Shown: positions 1-9,087, counted from the first letter of the stretch. The stretch: 64,000 nt of DNA from Pantoea coffeiphila (GCF_016909495.1 NZ_JAFBFW010000001.1:1-64000), one strand, 5' to 3'. Numbers and translations are program-made. The notes: generated by a model from the letters alone, not told the origin.

Positions 1-1974
1 ATAAAGCGTAAGAACTTCTGGGATGTGAACAAAAACAGATACCCGGACTCCCGCATGCAGGCGGAAACCGCCGGGGCATATTCAACGCGCTGGGGCAGCC
101 CGCTGCGTGTCCAGAAAATCAACGGTGTCATGGCGCTACAGGTGCCGGTGGCCGGACTGGTCAATGCTGCTGCCGGGTACAACGACACGCCGATTGATAT
201 CACCGGATTTACCTCCGGCTTCTTCTCGGCTGCCGTGGATATCATGCAGAAAACCGGTGACCAGGGCGTTAACAGTACAGGCATGAACAACCTTCGCGTG
301 CGTATCCAGGCGAAGGATGCCAGCGGTGCCCTGATGCTCGATGCCTGGGCGGGCGTCAGCGGCAACGACGACCCGAACAGTGCCGCAGGCGGGTCAGCGC
401 GTCAGTATTTCACCCGTAACGTAACCCGCGCCGATATCACATCACGCACCCGGATGGTGATCGGGGAAGGTATTCCGATCCCCGCCGGTGCTGTTGCGCT
501 GGTGTTCAATATCCGCGCCGAAAGCACATCGGCAGTGGCCTGCCCGCAGATGTACCCGACCAACTGGCTGCTGCGCGACGGGAAAGATGCCAGCTGGACA
601 GATAACGAGGTACAGGTATCAACCGGGACAGGGCTGAAAACGGTCTATATTTCTCCGGCGGGCAGCGACAGCGCAGATGGCACAGCAGCATCACCACTTA
701 AAACGATGAATGCGGCTGTGGTGAAGCTGAACGGAACCGGTGCGATCGCACTCGTTCCGGGTATCTATCCTGGCGAAAGTATTCCACAAAATCTCGTGGG
801 CGATTTGCGTATCGTCGGGCTGACCGACAGTGGATTCAATTACCCGGTGATCCGGTTTGGTAATCCTCTGTCAGGCGTAACAAAACTGGCCGGTTACAGT
901 CGTATCTACTCAGCGCCACTGACCGGCTATGCCGCTGGCACCCACCCCGCGTGGATGTGGCTGGATGGCGTGCCGGATGAAGACACGCGAGAAACGAAAG
1001 TCAGCCGCATGTCGGAATACATGCGGGGCATGGCGCACCGGCTGGAATGCACAAAAATCTGGCTGACCACGGCAACGGATAAAGCTGCAGCCCTGGCAGA
1101 GATGGACGCCAGCAATTCACCGCTGTGCCGGTGGGTGGAGTCAGAAGGACGCGTGTACTTCACCCTGCCGAATGGCGGCGATGCGACCGCCGCTGGCACT
1201 GCGATTTATGCACCTACCGGCTGGGCGGCACTTTTTTCGGGGAATGCAGGACCATTTACTGCGGCGGGACGTGTCAGCATTACGGGTATTAAAGTCCGTT
1301 ACGCGACGATAAACACCGTGGGATTCCGTGAGTCGGTACTGACCGACGTTCACAGTCTCGGCTGCCCACAAAATGGCATGGATATCGGCTGCTGGTCAAA
1401 AATGTACAGCTGCCGTTTTCAGGGGGTGGGGTCATCAAACATTGCCGGTACATTCGATGGGGCCAATGCGCATAACTTCAGCGTACTTGAGCACTACAAC
1501 TGCCTGTTCACAGACAATGTTGATGACGGTATTTCATGCCATGAAAACTGCTACGAGATCGGCTGGGCACCCGTTTCAATTGCTAACCTGGGCGGTGGGC
1601 TCACTCCGGCATATGGTTGCCAGGCGGTTTACTACTTCCCGTACACCTCGCGTAACGCGTTGCAGATTCGGAAGGTCAACGGCAAGCGGGGCGGAATAGA
1701 ATCGCACATGAGTCCGCTAACCTCTGATCCGGGTGTCAGCACGTCAGTGACAGTGTATTACGGCATTTCAGACGGAGACTATAACGGCTACTGGTCGGGA
1801 GATACGGCTGATGCGTCAGTGCGCGCAACGTTGAACGCGATTGGCTGCATCGCTATCGACCCGGTGAATTATGGATTTGCGGTCACGCACATGATGGACT
1901 GCCGACATACCGGAAGCGGAACACCCCGTAAGCCTGGTACAAATGCACCGATTAACACAAATATCGTGACTTAA
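1..1974 (+). CDS. Phage tailspike / tail fibre protein, 5' partial
   Basis: The reading frame is open from the first base of the window (codons for IKRKNFWDV precede the GTG at 25), so the N-terminus lies upstream and GTG 25 is probably internal. The visible 649+ residues have a phage-like adaptor part, then VYISPAGSDSADGTAASPLK near residue 206, the DUF1565-type opening of a right-handed parallel beta-helix. The rest is rich in Gly, Asn and Asp, as in beta-helical tailspikes that bind or cut surface polysaccharide. No catalytic residues can be assigned by eye. It ends with TAA, followed by AT-rich cargo and no further tail gene, so it probably marks the end of a prophage late operon. Confidence 0.75.
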   Translation: MKRKNFWDVNKNRYPDSRMQAETAGAYSTRWGSPLRVQKINGVMALQVPVAGLVNAAAGYNDTPIDITGFTSGFFSAAVDIMQKTGDQGVNSTGMNNLRVRIQAKDASGALMLDAWAGVSGNDDPNSAAGGSARQYFTRNVTRADITSRTRMVIGEGIPIPAGAVALVFNIRAESTSAVACPQMYPTNWLLRDGKDASWTDNEVQVSTGTGLKTVYISPAGSDSADGTAASPLKTMNAAVVKLNGTGAIALVPGIYPGESIPQNLVGDLRIVGLTDSGFNYPVIRFGNPLSGVTKLAGYSRIYSAPLTGYAAGTHPAWMWLDGVPDEDTRETKVSRMSEYMRGMAHRLECTKIWLTTATDKAAALAEMDASNSPLCRWVESEGRVYFTLPNGGDATAAGTAIYAPTGWAALFSGNAGPFTAAGRVSITGIKVRYATINTVGFRESVLTDVHSLGCPQNGMDIGCWSKMYSCRFQGVGSSNIAGTFDGANAHNFSVLEHYNCLFTDNVDDGISCHENCYEIGWAPVSIANLGGGLTPAYGCQAVYYFPYTSRNALQIRKVNGKRGGIESHMSPLTSDPGVSTSVTVYYGISDGDYNGYWSGDTADASVRATLNAIGCIAIDPVNYGFAVTHMMDCRHTGSGTPRKPGTNAPINTNIVT

Positions 1975-2198
1975 AATCCCATAGAATGGTCGGGAAAGCT
2001 GGTTTTCTCTCCCATTTCCGTCCATTAACTCCCTGTGCAAAATTTAGACGCTAAACAAGTCCGTGAATGGCTGGTTTCCTGAGTATGAATGATTTTTACC
2101 ATAATTGAATTTGTGTCAGGTGGCTTTGCGAGAGATCGGCTCTGGAAGCGGTAGCAATTTTCAGGTAGTGATTCCTGGTAACATTCACGAAAACTTTG

Positions 2199-2567
2199 TT
2201 ATGGTTGATTTATCATATCCATACTGGAGGTTGCCGAACCATCATTAATATTGGACGGCGCATTCCAATCTTTCCCTTTTAGGGCATCATTCGTATTAAT
2301 GTTAGCTGAGCCATTGTTAGTGATGGGGGATGGATCGTCAAGCTCAGCATTGTCATCGACATCATCCGGATCTGAACTGGTTAAGTTACCGTTACTGGAG
2401 AGAATATCTGTACCGCCAGCTTCATTAGGCATGCTATCGCTGGTTGAACCATCGTCATTCACACATGAGTAGCCGCCCAAGCCATTAGGTTCGCAATCAG
2501 CGGCTTGCGCAAAATCAGTAAATGACGCTAAAGCATAAACCAACGACAAGACAACAATTTTGCTCAT
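2199..2567 (-). CDS. Small acidic exported protein, unknown
   Basis: The 122-residue protein has a clear signal peptide (MSKIVVLSLVYALASFTDF, cleavage likely after AQA). The mature part is strongly acidic and low in complexity: Asp, Asn, Ser and Gly dominate (SSDPDDVDDNAELDD), with two Cys about 10 residues apart at its N-terminus. An AG-rich stretch, AGAAGAAG, sits just before the ATG. It lies in an AT-rich island after the tailspike gene and so looks like prophage cargo or a local acquisition. I recognise no family; a secreted or surface, possibly metal-binding, role is only a guess from composition. Confidence 0.6.
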   Translation of the reverse strand: MSKIVVLSLVYALASFTDFAQAADCEPNGLGGYSCVNDDGSTSDSMPNEAGGTDILSSNGNLTSSDPDDVDDNAELDDPSPITNNGSANINTNDALKGKDWNAPSNINDGSATSSMDMINQP

Positions 2568-3319
2568 TTCTTCTTCTCGATTTAAAAGCTTATCACAACA
2601 TATGTTCTTATGAGTTTGTGATGCTGTATGTAACTTGTTGTAAAACTAGTATAATTTTTGTGGTCGCTCGAGGGTTTTTGGCATGTAGATCTGTCAGGAA
2701 AGCTAAATATCCATAAATTTCATACCTGTAAGATGTTCTTCAAAAATAGAACAGGATACCTCCCAGAGAATGCTGTCCCCGTACGTATAAACAGTTTCGA
2801 TTTAAATGGGAGGACATGAAGTTTAGCTAAAAAAAGATAATTTTTTCATTAAAAAACAGAATCTTTGATAAAATTTGGAGTGGTCAGAAAATTAATTTTG
2901 TTCTTCCCATCGATCTTTTTATGAATTTCCCACTTATGAGTTCGTAAGGTGCTTATTAGTTTTTTTAAATTATTTTAATGCTAACCAATACATGTGTTGT
3001 GGGTTTGATCTAAATAATACATAGCCTTGTGTTTTTTTGAGTGGCAAAAAGGTTGGTTTTTTAAAAGTTTCTCTTACTTATCCGAGTGTTGTTTTGAATG
3101 TTAAATTTACCTCAATCGTTAATAAATCATTTTTTTAGGATTTTGCTAAGCCCCCTTACTGTTAAGATTATGTTTTTAATGAATTTACTTTTTATAATTA
3201 AAAGTAGCCTCTTCAATATTAATATTTCGTGACAACATTGACGCTTGTGATAAAGTGAATATGCACTTTCCTGGATGAAATTGTTTGGACTTATATTAGA
3301 TATAAAATGAGGCAGACCT
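2568..3319. other. AT-rich intergenic stretch without a convincing gene
   Basis: About 750 bases, markedly AT-rich compared with the core genes. Open frames here are short, lack ribosome sites and have no recognisable content. It contains the promoter regions of the divergent exported-protein genes on either side. I see no tRNA or insertion sequence. Confidence 0.5.
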
Positions 3320-3559
3320 ATGAAGGCAAAAATTGCATTGTTAGTATTAATGTCTTCACTGACTGCTGGCGCATACGCTGCACCAGGAGAAGGTGAGGCT
3401 GCGGGTGCAGGCGCAGCTGGTGTTTCGAAAGGCGCGACTGATGCGCTTGGTGTTGGCGCGGTTGCTGCTTTAGCAGGAGTATTCGTTGCTACTGCTGGCG
3501 GAGGTGATGGGTCGAATACGGGAACTACTACCACAACCACCACATCTACTTCTCGTTAA
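3320..3559 (+). CDS. YjbE/GfcA-like small exported protein
   Basis: The 79-residue protein has a signal peptide (MKAKIALLVLMSSLTAGAYA), then an Ala/Gly-rich segment and the tail ATAGGGDGSNTG followed by a Thr run and STSR. The Gly/Ala body with GGGDGSNTGTTTTTTT closely resembles YjbE of the E. coli yjbEFGH exopolysaccharide operon and is related in style to GfcA of the group 4 capsule operon. A GAGG motif lies 7 bases before the ATG and a terminator follows at 3568. No yjbF, yjbG or yjbH genes are nearby, so it is an orphan in prophage-adjacent DNA. An envelope polysaccharide role is inferred from the family only. Confidence 0.65.
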   Translation: MKAKIALLVLMSSLTAGAYAAPGEGEAAGAGAAGVSKGATDALGVGAVAALAGVFVATAGGGDGSNTGTTTTTTTSTSR

Positions 3560-3567
3560 AAGTCTTT

Positions 3568-3600
3568 GGTCTGGGCTGAGTAGTACAGACCATTTTATTT
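3568..3600 (+). terminator. Rho-independent terminator after the YjbE-like gene
   Basis: A 6-bp stem, GGTCTG paired with CAGACC, is followed by ATTTTATTT. It starts 8 bases after the stop codon. Confidence 0.55.
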
Positions 3601-3759
3601 ATTGCTAAGTTTTTTAAGTAAATTATTAATTTAGCATTAAAGAATGTTGCACTCTCCTTTAACCTCATAATCATTATCTATGATAAACAAGAATTTAACT
3701 TATTAAATCGATTTTCTTTTTTTTAATTTCATTGGATTGATTTTATTACTGATATGTAT

Positions 3760-3840
3760 AAAAAAAGCCCGCATTGACGCGGGCAATTTGTAACTAGTAA
3801 GTCAAGAGTTAGAGGAGAGTGACGCTATGGCGTCACATTA
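3760..3840 (-). ncRNA. Candidate small RNA A (5' hairpin plus terminator)
   Basis: Read on the minus strand, a 7-bp perfect hairpin (GTGACGC loop GCGTCAC, 3819-3836) is followed by about 34 unpaired bases. A classic intrinsic terminator then follows: GCCCGC stem with a 6-base loop, then seven T (3760-3784). Just upstream is a promoter-like pair, TTGCGA, 16 bases, TACTAT. No open reading frame of note lies inside. A second unit with the same architecture and the shared string TACAAATT follows at 3929-4006. No known sRNA family is recognised. Confidence 0.45.
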
Positions 3841-3844
3841 AATG

Positions 3845-3872
3845 ATAGTACAAAAAATAAAGTGAGTCGCAA
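3845..3872 (-). promoter_or_regulatory. Putative sigma-70 promoter for small RNA A
   Basis: On the minus strand: TTGCGA (3867-3872), a 16-base spacer, then TACTAT (3845-3850). It is placed so that transcription would begin right before the 5' hairpin of the candidate sRNA. Each hexamer matches the consensus at four of six positions. Confidence 0.35.
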
Positions 3873-3928
3873 TTCTCCCCAAAAAAAATCAATCGATAAG
3901 ATTAAATATTCTAATCAAAATATATGTC

Positions 3929-4006
3929 AAAAAAGCCCGCGTTACTCGGGCGTAAATTTGTACAAGAAATATAAGGGGTCCATCTCAGCTTAAAAGCTGA
4001 GATAAC
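3929..4006 (-). ncRNA. Candidate small RNA B (5' hairpin plus terminator)
   Basis: On the minus strand a perfect inverted repeat (ATCTCAGCTT with AAGCTGAGAT, 3982-4003) lies at the presumed 5' end, directly after a TATGAT hexamer (4007-4012). About 30 bases on comes an intrinsic terminator, GCCCG stem plus six T (3929-3951). The layout copies small RNA A. Alternatively the two units are a pair of terminators ending transcription from the small membrane-protein operon upstream; I cannot tell without expression data. Confidence 0.4.
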
Positions 4007-4089
4007 ATCATACATCTACTGCAGCCTAAGCACAGCGCATTATGAGAAGTTTTTAACGTAAAACGCTACCAGTTTTAACCCCAATATAA

Positions 4090-4188
4090 CTACGCACCCG
4101 GCATCCAGGCTCCACTTGCTATAAACCAAATAAGAAGAATTATCCCGGCAATCCCACAAGCAGCAGGAAATAAGTATCCAATTTTCAT
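4090..4188 (-). CDS. YoaK-like 32-residue membrane protein
   Basis: The small ORF encodes MKIGYLFPAACGIAGIILLI followed by WFIASGAWMPGA. It matches the known E. coli small membrane protein YoaK in length (32), in the MxIG..FP start and in the single helix ending PGA. The AAAGAGATAG ribosome site overlaps the end of the upstream 38-codon gene, whose stop lies only 2 bases before this ATG, so the two are probably translationally coupled. It would be a single-pass inner-membrane protein; the function of YoaK is not established. Confidence 0.65.
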   Translation of the reverse strand: MKIGYLFPAACGIAGIILLIWFIASGAWMPGA

Positions 4189-4190
4189 AG

Positions 4191-4307
4191 CTATCTCTTT
4201 TTAGATTTATCCTTGTAAAAAACTCTATCAAATCTTGCATAAATTCCTATGCAACAGATACTTAACAAAGTCACACCTATCGCGTAAAGCCAGTCATAAA
4301 GATCCAT
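4191..4307 (-). CDS. 38-residue membrane protein upstream of the YoaK-like gene
   Basis: The ORF encodes MDLYDWLYAIGVTLLSICCI, then a basic tail ending KDKSKKR: one hydrophobic helix with a positively charged C-terminus, as expected for a cytoplasmic tail. GGTGAAAAA precedes the ATG. The stop codon lies inside the ribosome site of the next gene, which supports a two-gene operon. I recognise no family. Confidence 0.5.
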   Translation of the reverse strand: MDLYDWLYAIGVTLLSICCIGIYARFDRVFYKDKSKKR

Positions 4308-5006
4308 TTTTTCACCAACTATGCATATGAATTGAACATCCCTGTTGTGAATGCTCCAGTTTTATCAGCCCTGATGCTGATTTGTTTGCTTTCCTTAACT
4401 ACATGAAAATACTGATTTTGGTTGTTTTTTTGTAAGCGTAGCTAGGTGCCAGAAATAACTGGTATTAATGTTTTACAATTTACCAAACCACTGTGTCAAC
4501 CGTGGAAATCGTGCCGAGCATGATCCGACAATCTCTTATGGTGGTTGATACGCTCATGATGGCCGGCTTGAGCCAGCAAATGGCGCATACTTGCAGTTAA
4601 TTTCAAAACTATATGACCTGCTAGCAGGTATGCGTGAACAACCTCAGTCCTTGGTGTCAACGTTCAATACAAAGCCTGGCCCCAAGGTTCAGCATTTTGA
4701 GCACCTACACAAGGCAGCAGAAATTTTAGAGGTTGTGAGCTTTTTCGTTCAACGATGTGACTACCTTCGAGTTTCATAAGCATTAACTAACATGAAGTGT
4801 GAGTTGGGCCGAGGTGTGACAAATTTGTGCCAGAGGGCTGACACAAAACGTCATAAAATAGCTGAAGGAGTGGCGCGTACATTTCGCTGGCTGGCTATTG
4901 TAGCGGGTTGACGGGTTGTTACGGTGTGCTCATTTTTATCACTAATCAGACTAGAGATCTGTCTGTGAATAAACAACCAGCCAGCAGTAATTAACAGGAG
5001 AATGGA
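4308..5006. other. Intergenic region with a degenerate ORF, then the cutC leader
   Basis: About 700 bases. In the frame 4549-4779 a coding-looking stretch (LQLISKLYDLLAGMREQPQS onward, 76 codons) follows a stop and has no good start. A second short frame (4493-4600) overlaps it. Together they look like a decayed gene of unknown family. The last ~150 bases hold the upstream region of cutC with AACAGGAG before its ATG. Confidence 0.35.
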
Positions 5007-5762
5007 ATGCAAAAACTGGAAGTATGCTGCTATGGGGTGGATTGCGCACGGGTGGCGGAGCAAGCCGGTGCCGATCGAATTGAGCTTTGCGCCTCACCTG
5101 CTGAAGGCGGATTAACGCCGTCTGCGGGAACACTGATGGCCGCCAGAGAGCACGTGTCCATACCGGTTCATCCGATCGTCCGTCCGCGGAGTGGGGATTT
5201 TTGTTACAGTGTCACAGAATTTGAGCAAATCAAGTCGGATATCGCTTTTGTTCGTGAGCTGGGATTCCCCGGCGTAGTGGTTGGCCTTTTAGACCTGGAT
5301 GGCCATATCGATCTCCCGCGCATGTTGCAAATAATGCCTTTGTGCGCCGGCATGGAAGTGACCTTCCACCGGGCATTCGATCTCTGCCACAGCCCGCTGA
5401 TGGCGCTGGAGCAGCTAACGGATTTGGGGGTGGCGAGGATACTGACTTCTGGTCAGCAGCAGAGTGCCGAAAGTGGATTACCGTTATTAAGGGAACTAAC
5501 TCGTATTACTCGCGGTCCAAAAATTATGGCAGGTGCGGGAGTGCGCTTAAGCAATCTCCAGAAGTTTATTGATGCGGGTATTACCGAATTGCACAGCTCC
5601 GCCAGCCAGCGAATTTCATCTCCAATGCGCTACCGTAAGGCCGGAGTCTCCATGTGTTCCGAGGCTGAAAACGATGAGTTTAGCCGTAGCGTGGTTGACG
5701 GAGACGTGGTGGAAGCGATGAAAAGCGTTATTACTCTGGGTTCACCAATACGAGTCGCCTGA
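5007..5762 (+). CDS. cutC: CutC family protein
   Basis: A 251-residue TIM-barrel protein of the CutC family, with the hallmark segments [31 protein letters not shown] and IMAGAGVR all in order. CutC was once linked to copper homeostasis; its biochemical role remains uncertain. ACAGGAG precedes the ATG, and an intrinsic terminator follows at 5822. In E. coli the gene sits near cmoAB as it does here, with the tor genes between them replaced by other genes. Confidence 0.93.
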   Translation: MQKLEVCCYGVDCARVAEQAGADRIELCASPAEGGLTPSAGTLMAAREHVSIPVHPIVRPRSGDFCYSVTEFEQIKSDIAFVRELGFPGVVVGLLDLDGHIDLPRMLQIMPLCAGMEVTFHRAFDLCHSPLMALEQLTDLGVARILTSGQQQSAESGLPLLRELTRITRGPKIMAGAGVRLSNLQKFIDAGITELHSSASQRISSPMRYRKAGVSMCSEAENDEFSRSVVDGDVVEAMKSVITLGSPIRVA

Positions 5763-5821
5763 TAACAAAAGATTTTGCCGCGCAGCACGCCGAACCCTGA
5801 CGTGATGTTTGCAAGTACCAG

Positions 5822-5851
5822 ACCCCAGCATGATTTGTTGGGGTTTTTTTT
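5822..5851 (+). terminator. Intrinsic terminator after cutC
   Basis: A GACCCCAGCA stem with TGTTGGGGTT is followed by eight T, about 60 bases after the cutC stop. Confidence 0.75.
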
Positions 5852-5938
5852 GCCGTTTAAGCATCATGGCAATGCCGTCATAAGGCGGTTGCTTATACAC
5901 TTATCCCTATGGATTTTCAGACTGTTGCGAGAGTCGTG

Positions 5939-6805
5939 ATGAGAACGAGGAAGACGAGCTGTGTCCTGGTCTTAATGTCAGGTTTACTGGTTATTCAAAC
6001 GGCCGCTGCGGCGACAAACAAAACGAAGGTTCAGCCTCCCCGCTGCGCGGTTAATCAGCAACAGATCAACGATAACAATAATCTGCTGCTGCTGGGCGGT
6101 ACTGCTAAAGGGCCGATGAAGCAGTTTATTGTTGGTGAGTTCGGTAAAGATGTCGATCAGCAAAAGCGCATGCTGGGAAAGTTTGATCGCTGCGGCGTGC
6201 TGACCCAGGCCGATATCAGCTACGACAAGCAGGACGCCAATACCCGGCTCAAGCTCGATATGAAAATAGAACGGGTCAGCGTCGGCTGGCAGGCGCGCTA
6301 CGAAATTACCGTTTTCGCACTGCGTGATGATGCCGAAGCGGTATTGCACCATAAACAGGGCACCACGCTCTATTTTTCCGGGCGTAATGGCAGTATTACC
6401 AGCGCATCCGAGCAGTTTGTTATACAGGGGGAAGAGGGCTTCACGGAGACCGTGAACGATTACGACCGCCGCAATCGGCTGATCCGCAGCGTTGCCCGTG
6501 GCTCAGACAACACCAGCAACGGCGAATATCTCTATCGCTGGAATGATAAAAACCAGCTGCTGTCCTCAGGATCTGAGCGCAGCACGATTCAGTGGAATTA
6601 TGATAAGCAGGGCCGTGAGCTGGGGGTCCATATCCGCGAATTTAACCCGTTCAGCGCCACCACGACGCAGGACGAATGCCAGCTGTGGGACGAGCGTGGA
6701 AACTGCACGTTGAGCTATTCACGGGAGATGGAAGTGTCGGCGTTGGGCATGTTCCGGCGCAATATTGCCGCCGCCAGCCGTTATGAATACTGGGACCAGC
6801 CTTAG
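5939..6805 (+). CDS. Exported protein with YD-repeat-like C-terminal half, unknown
   Basis: The start at 5939 is preferred over the ATG at 5909: it has GAGAG about 8 bases upstream and gives a classic signal peptide (MRTRKTSCVLVLMSGLLVIQ, cleavage after AAA). The mature ~265 residues begin with a Cys-containing Asn/Gln-rich region. The C-terminal half has repeated Tyr-Asp style units (NDYDRRNRLI, YLYRWNDKNQLL, WNYDKQGREL, LWDERGNCT) resembling YD/RHS repeats, but too few for an RHS shell. It lies between cutC and a convergent dehydrogenase gene. Periplasmic location is likely; no function can be given. Confidence 0.7.
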   Translation: MRTRKTSCVLVLMSGLLVIQTAAAATNKTKVQPPRCAVNQQQINDNNNLLLLGGTAKGPMKQFIVGEFGKDVDQQKRMLGKFDRCGVLTQADISYDKQDANTRLKLDMKIERVSVGWQARYEITVFALRDDAEAVLHHKQGTTLYFSGRNGSITSASEQFVIQGEEGFTETVNDYDRRNRLIRSVARGSDNTSNGEYLYRWNDKNQLLSSGSERSTIQWNYDKQGRELGVHIREFNPFSATTTQDECQLWDERGNCTLSYSREMEVSALGMFRRNIAAASRYEYWDQP

Positions 6806-6823
6806 GGCCGGTCCCGGACGGGA

Positions 6824-7921
6824 TTATTTCACCGACTGGCTGAACGTATCAACGGCCAGGATGGCGTTGGCGATATCTTCGGCGCTCAGATTCGGGTTAA
6901 GATTTTTCAGCGTATCGCCGTCGCTGTTGGCCAGCTCACCAATTTTTAACAGGCTTTCCCAGCTGGCATTTTCCAGATGCAGCTCTTTGAGCGTGGTCGG
7001 CATTTTAATGGCGCGATAGAAGCGCACGTAGCGCGCAATCTCTTCATCAGGGCGCTGTTCCAGCACCATCTGGGTCAGCGTGCCGTAGGCGACTTTCTCA
7101 CCGTGCGTCAGATGGTGAATATCACCGTCAACGGCGGTGAAGCCGTTGTGGATGGCATGTGCCCCCGCCAGACCCGCATTTTCAAAGCCCAGACCGGACA
7201 GCAGGGTGTTGGCTTCCACCACCGCTTCCACGGCAGGCGTCACCAGCTGTTTCGCTACCGCTTCATAGGCGCTCAGGCCGTAGGTCAGCAGCGTTTTCTC
7301 ACAGGCTTCCGCAATCGCCAGGCCGGCAATGGTCGGATCGCCGTTCACCATGGATTTGCTGTGCGAGCGTTTTACCGCCTGTGCTTCAACCCAGGTGGCC
7401 AGACCATCTGCAATACCGGAAGCGAACAGGCGCACCGGCGCACGCGCGCAGACCTGGGTATCTATCAGCACCAGATCCGGGTTTTTACTGTAAAAACGAT
7501 AGCTTTCGAATACGCCACTGTCGGAGTAGATGACCGACAGCGCACTGCACGGCGCGTCTGTAGAGGCGACGGTGGGCACAATGGCGACCGGCTGTTTTAA
7601 CTCATCAGCGACGGCTTTCACGGTATCGAGGGTTTTACCGCCGCCAAGACCGACAACCACGGCGGTGCCGCTGCTTTTCGCTAGTTTGGCGAGGCGGGTG
7701 ATTTCGTTGCTGGAGGCTTCGCCGTTGAACTCTTGATAGTGAAACTCCACATGGCTGGCGGTCAGGGATTCCCGAACCTGCTTGCCAATCAGCCCCCAGA
7801 CGATCTTATCGGCGACGATGAATGCGCTGCTGCCGAGGTCGGCAAGATTCTCACCCAGCTGGGTAATCATGCCTGCGCCCTGGATATATTTACGCGGGGA
7901 AGAAAAAACAAATTTACTCAT
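6824..7921 (-). CDS. gldA: Glycerol dehydrogenase-type iron-containing alcohol dehydrogenase
   Basis: A 365-residue group III metal-dependent dehydrogenase. The N-terminal Rossmann-like part has GLGGGKTLDT (residues 91-100), the NAD-binding loop, and PTVASTDAPCSALS. The C-terminal helical domain carries the metal ligands Asp172 (ASGIADG), His255 (AGAHAIHNG) and His273 (LTHGEKVAYG). This matches GldA, which oxidises glycerol to dihydroxyacetone with NAD+. The start at MSKFVFSS fits the family; the upstream ATG would add 14 unmatched residues. It is convergent with the exported YD-like gene and is not part of this region in E. coli. Confidence 0.88.
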   Translation of the reverse strand: MSKFVFSSPRKYIQGAGMITQLGENLADLGSSAFIVADKIVWGLIGKQVRESLTASHVEFHYQEFNGEASSNEITRLAKLAKSSGTAVVVGLGGGKTLDTVKAVADELKQPVAIVPTVASTDAPCSALSVIYSDSGVFESYRFYSKNPDLVLIDTQVCARAPVRLFASGIADGLATWVEAQAVKRSHSKSMVNGDPTIAGLAIAEACEKTLLTYGLSAYEAVAKQLVTPAVEAVVEANTLLSGLGFENAGLAGAHAIHNGFTAVDGDIHHLTHGEKVAYGTLTQMVLEQRPDEEIARYVRFYRAIKMPTTLKELHLENASWESLLKIGELANSDGDTLKNLNPNLSAEDIANAILAVDTFSQSVK

Positions 7922-8121
7922 ACCAGATACTCCGTTCAGGTGAATGAAATTGTTTCTGTCCACTACCGTAACGTTTTGGCAATCGTAATGTTATTGAAAA
8001 AAGTGCTTTCCGATAAAGTTATCATTCGCATTGAGCCAGATCAGAGTAAATGCGGGAAGGGATTGCCGGAAATGATGCTGCATGCTGAGACAGGCCCGAG
8101 GGCCTGTCTGCTAACCGCCAA

Positions 8122-9086
8122 TCAGGGCTTAGTCGCCACCAGCACCGCGCGCAGCGGAGCCGGATAGCCTTCAACGGTTTTGGTGGGATCGTTGGGGTCG
8201 AGGAACTCGGCCAGCGATTCGCTGGTCATCCAGCTGGTGCGGCGCTGTTCGTCGGTACTGGTTACCGAATAATCGGCAATGCGCACGTCAGTAAAACCGC
8301 ACTTTTCCAGCCAGTTTTTCAACGCGCCGGTGGTCGGAATGAAGTAGACGTTACGCATCTGAGCATAGCGTTCACCGGGAACCAGAACCTGCTGGTCATC
8401 GCCTTCAATCACCAGCGTTTCCAGCACCAGTTCGCCGCCGCTGACCAGCTGGTTTTTCAACTGATAGAGATGATCGAGTGGAGATCGGCGATGGTACAGC
8501 ACGCCCATCGAAAACACGGTATCAAACGCTTTCAGCTCAGGAAGCTGTTCGATACCGAGCGGCAGCAGGTGGGCGCGCTGATCGCCGCCCAGCAGTTTGC
8601 GCACCGCCTCGAACTGGCACAGGAACAGCTGCATCGGGTCGATGCCCACCACCAGATGTGCGCCAGCACCAATCATGCGCCACATGTGGTAGCCGCTGCC
8701 GCAGCCGACATCGAGCACCGTGCGGCCGGCCAGTGGGGAAATATGCGGCAATACGCGCTCCCACTTCCAGTCCGAACGCCATTCGGTGTCAATATTCACG
8801 CCGTACAGCGAGTACGGGCCTTTGCGCCACGGCATCAGATTGCGCAGCAGCTTTTCAATTCCACCGCGCTGGCGCTCGGTCAGCTGACTGCTGTCGGCGC
8901 TGACGCTGTGCAACAGATCCAGCGTTTCCGGCGTCAGCGAAGGCAGATACTCAACCGAGCGATCCCAGTTTTTAAAGTGGCCGTGCAGCGACTCGCGTTG
9001 CCAGGCGGCGATCTGCGCGGGCAGGGTTTCCAGCCACGGTGCCAACGGGCCTTTGGCGATAAGCTGATAAAAATTTCCGAAATCCA

Positions 9087-9087
<1 letters not shown>
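8122..9087 (-). CDS. cmoB: tRNA U34 carboxymethyltransferase CmoB
   Basis: A 321-residue CmoB. It transfers the carboxymethyl group of carboxy-SAM to 5-hydroxyuridine 34 in tRNA, giving cmo5U. The family blocks [21 protein letters not shown], the SAM-fold motif [13 protein letters not shown] and [11 protein letters not shown] are all present. Its ATG overlaps the cmoA stop (TGATG), so the pair is an operon. Downstream is a strong hairpin (AGACAGGCCC with GGGCCTGTCT, near 8088-8109) without a T run on this strand. Confidence 0.95.
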
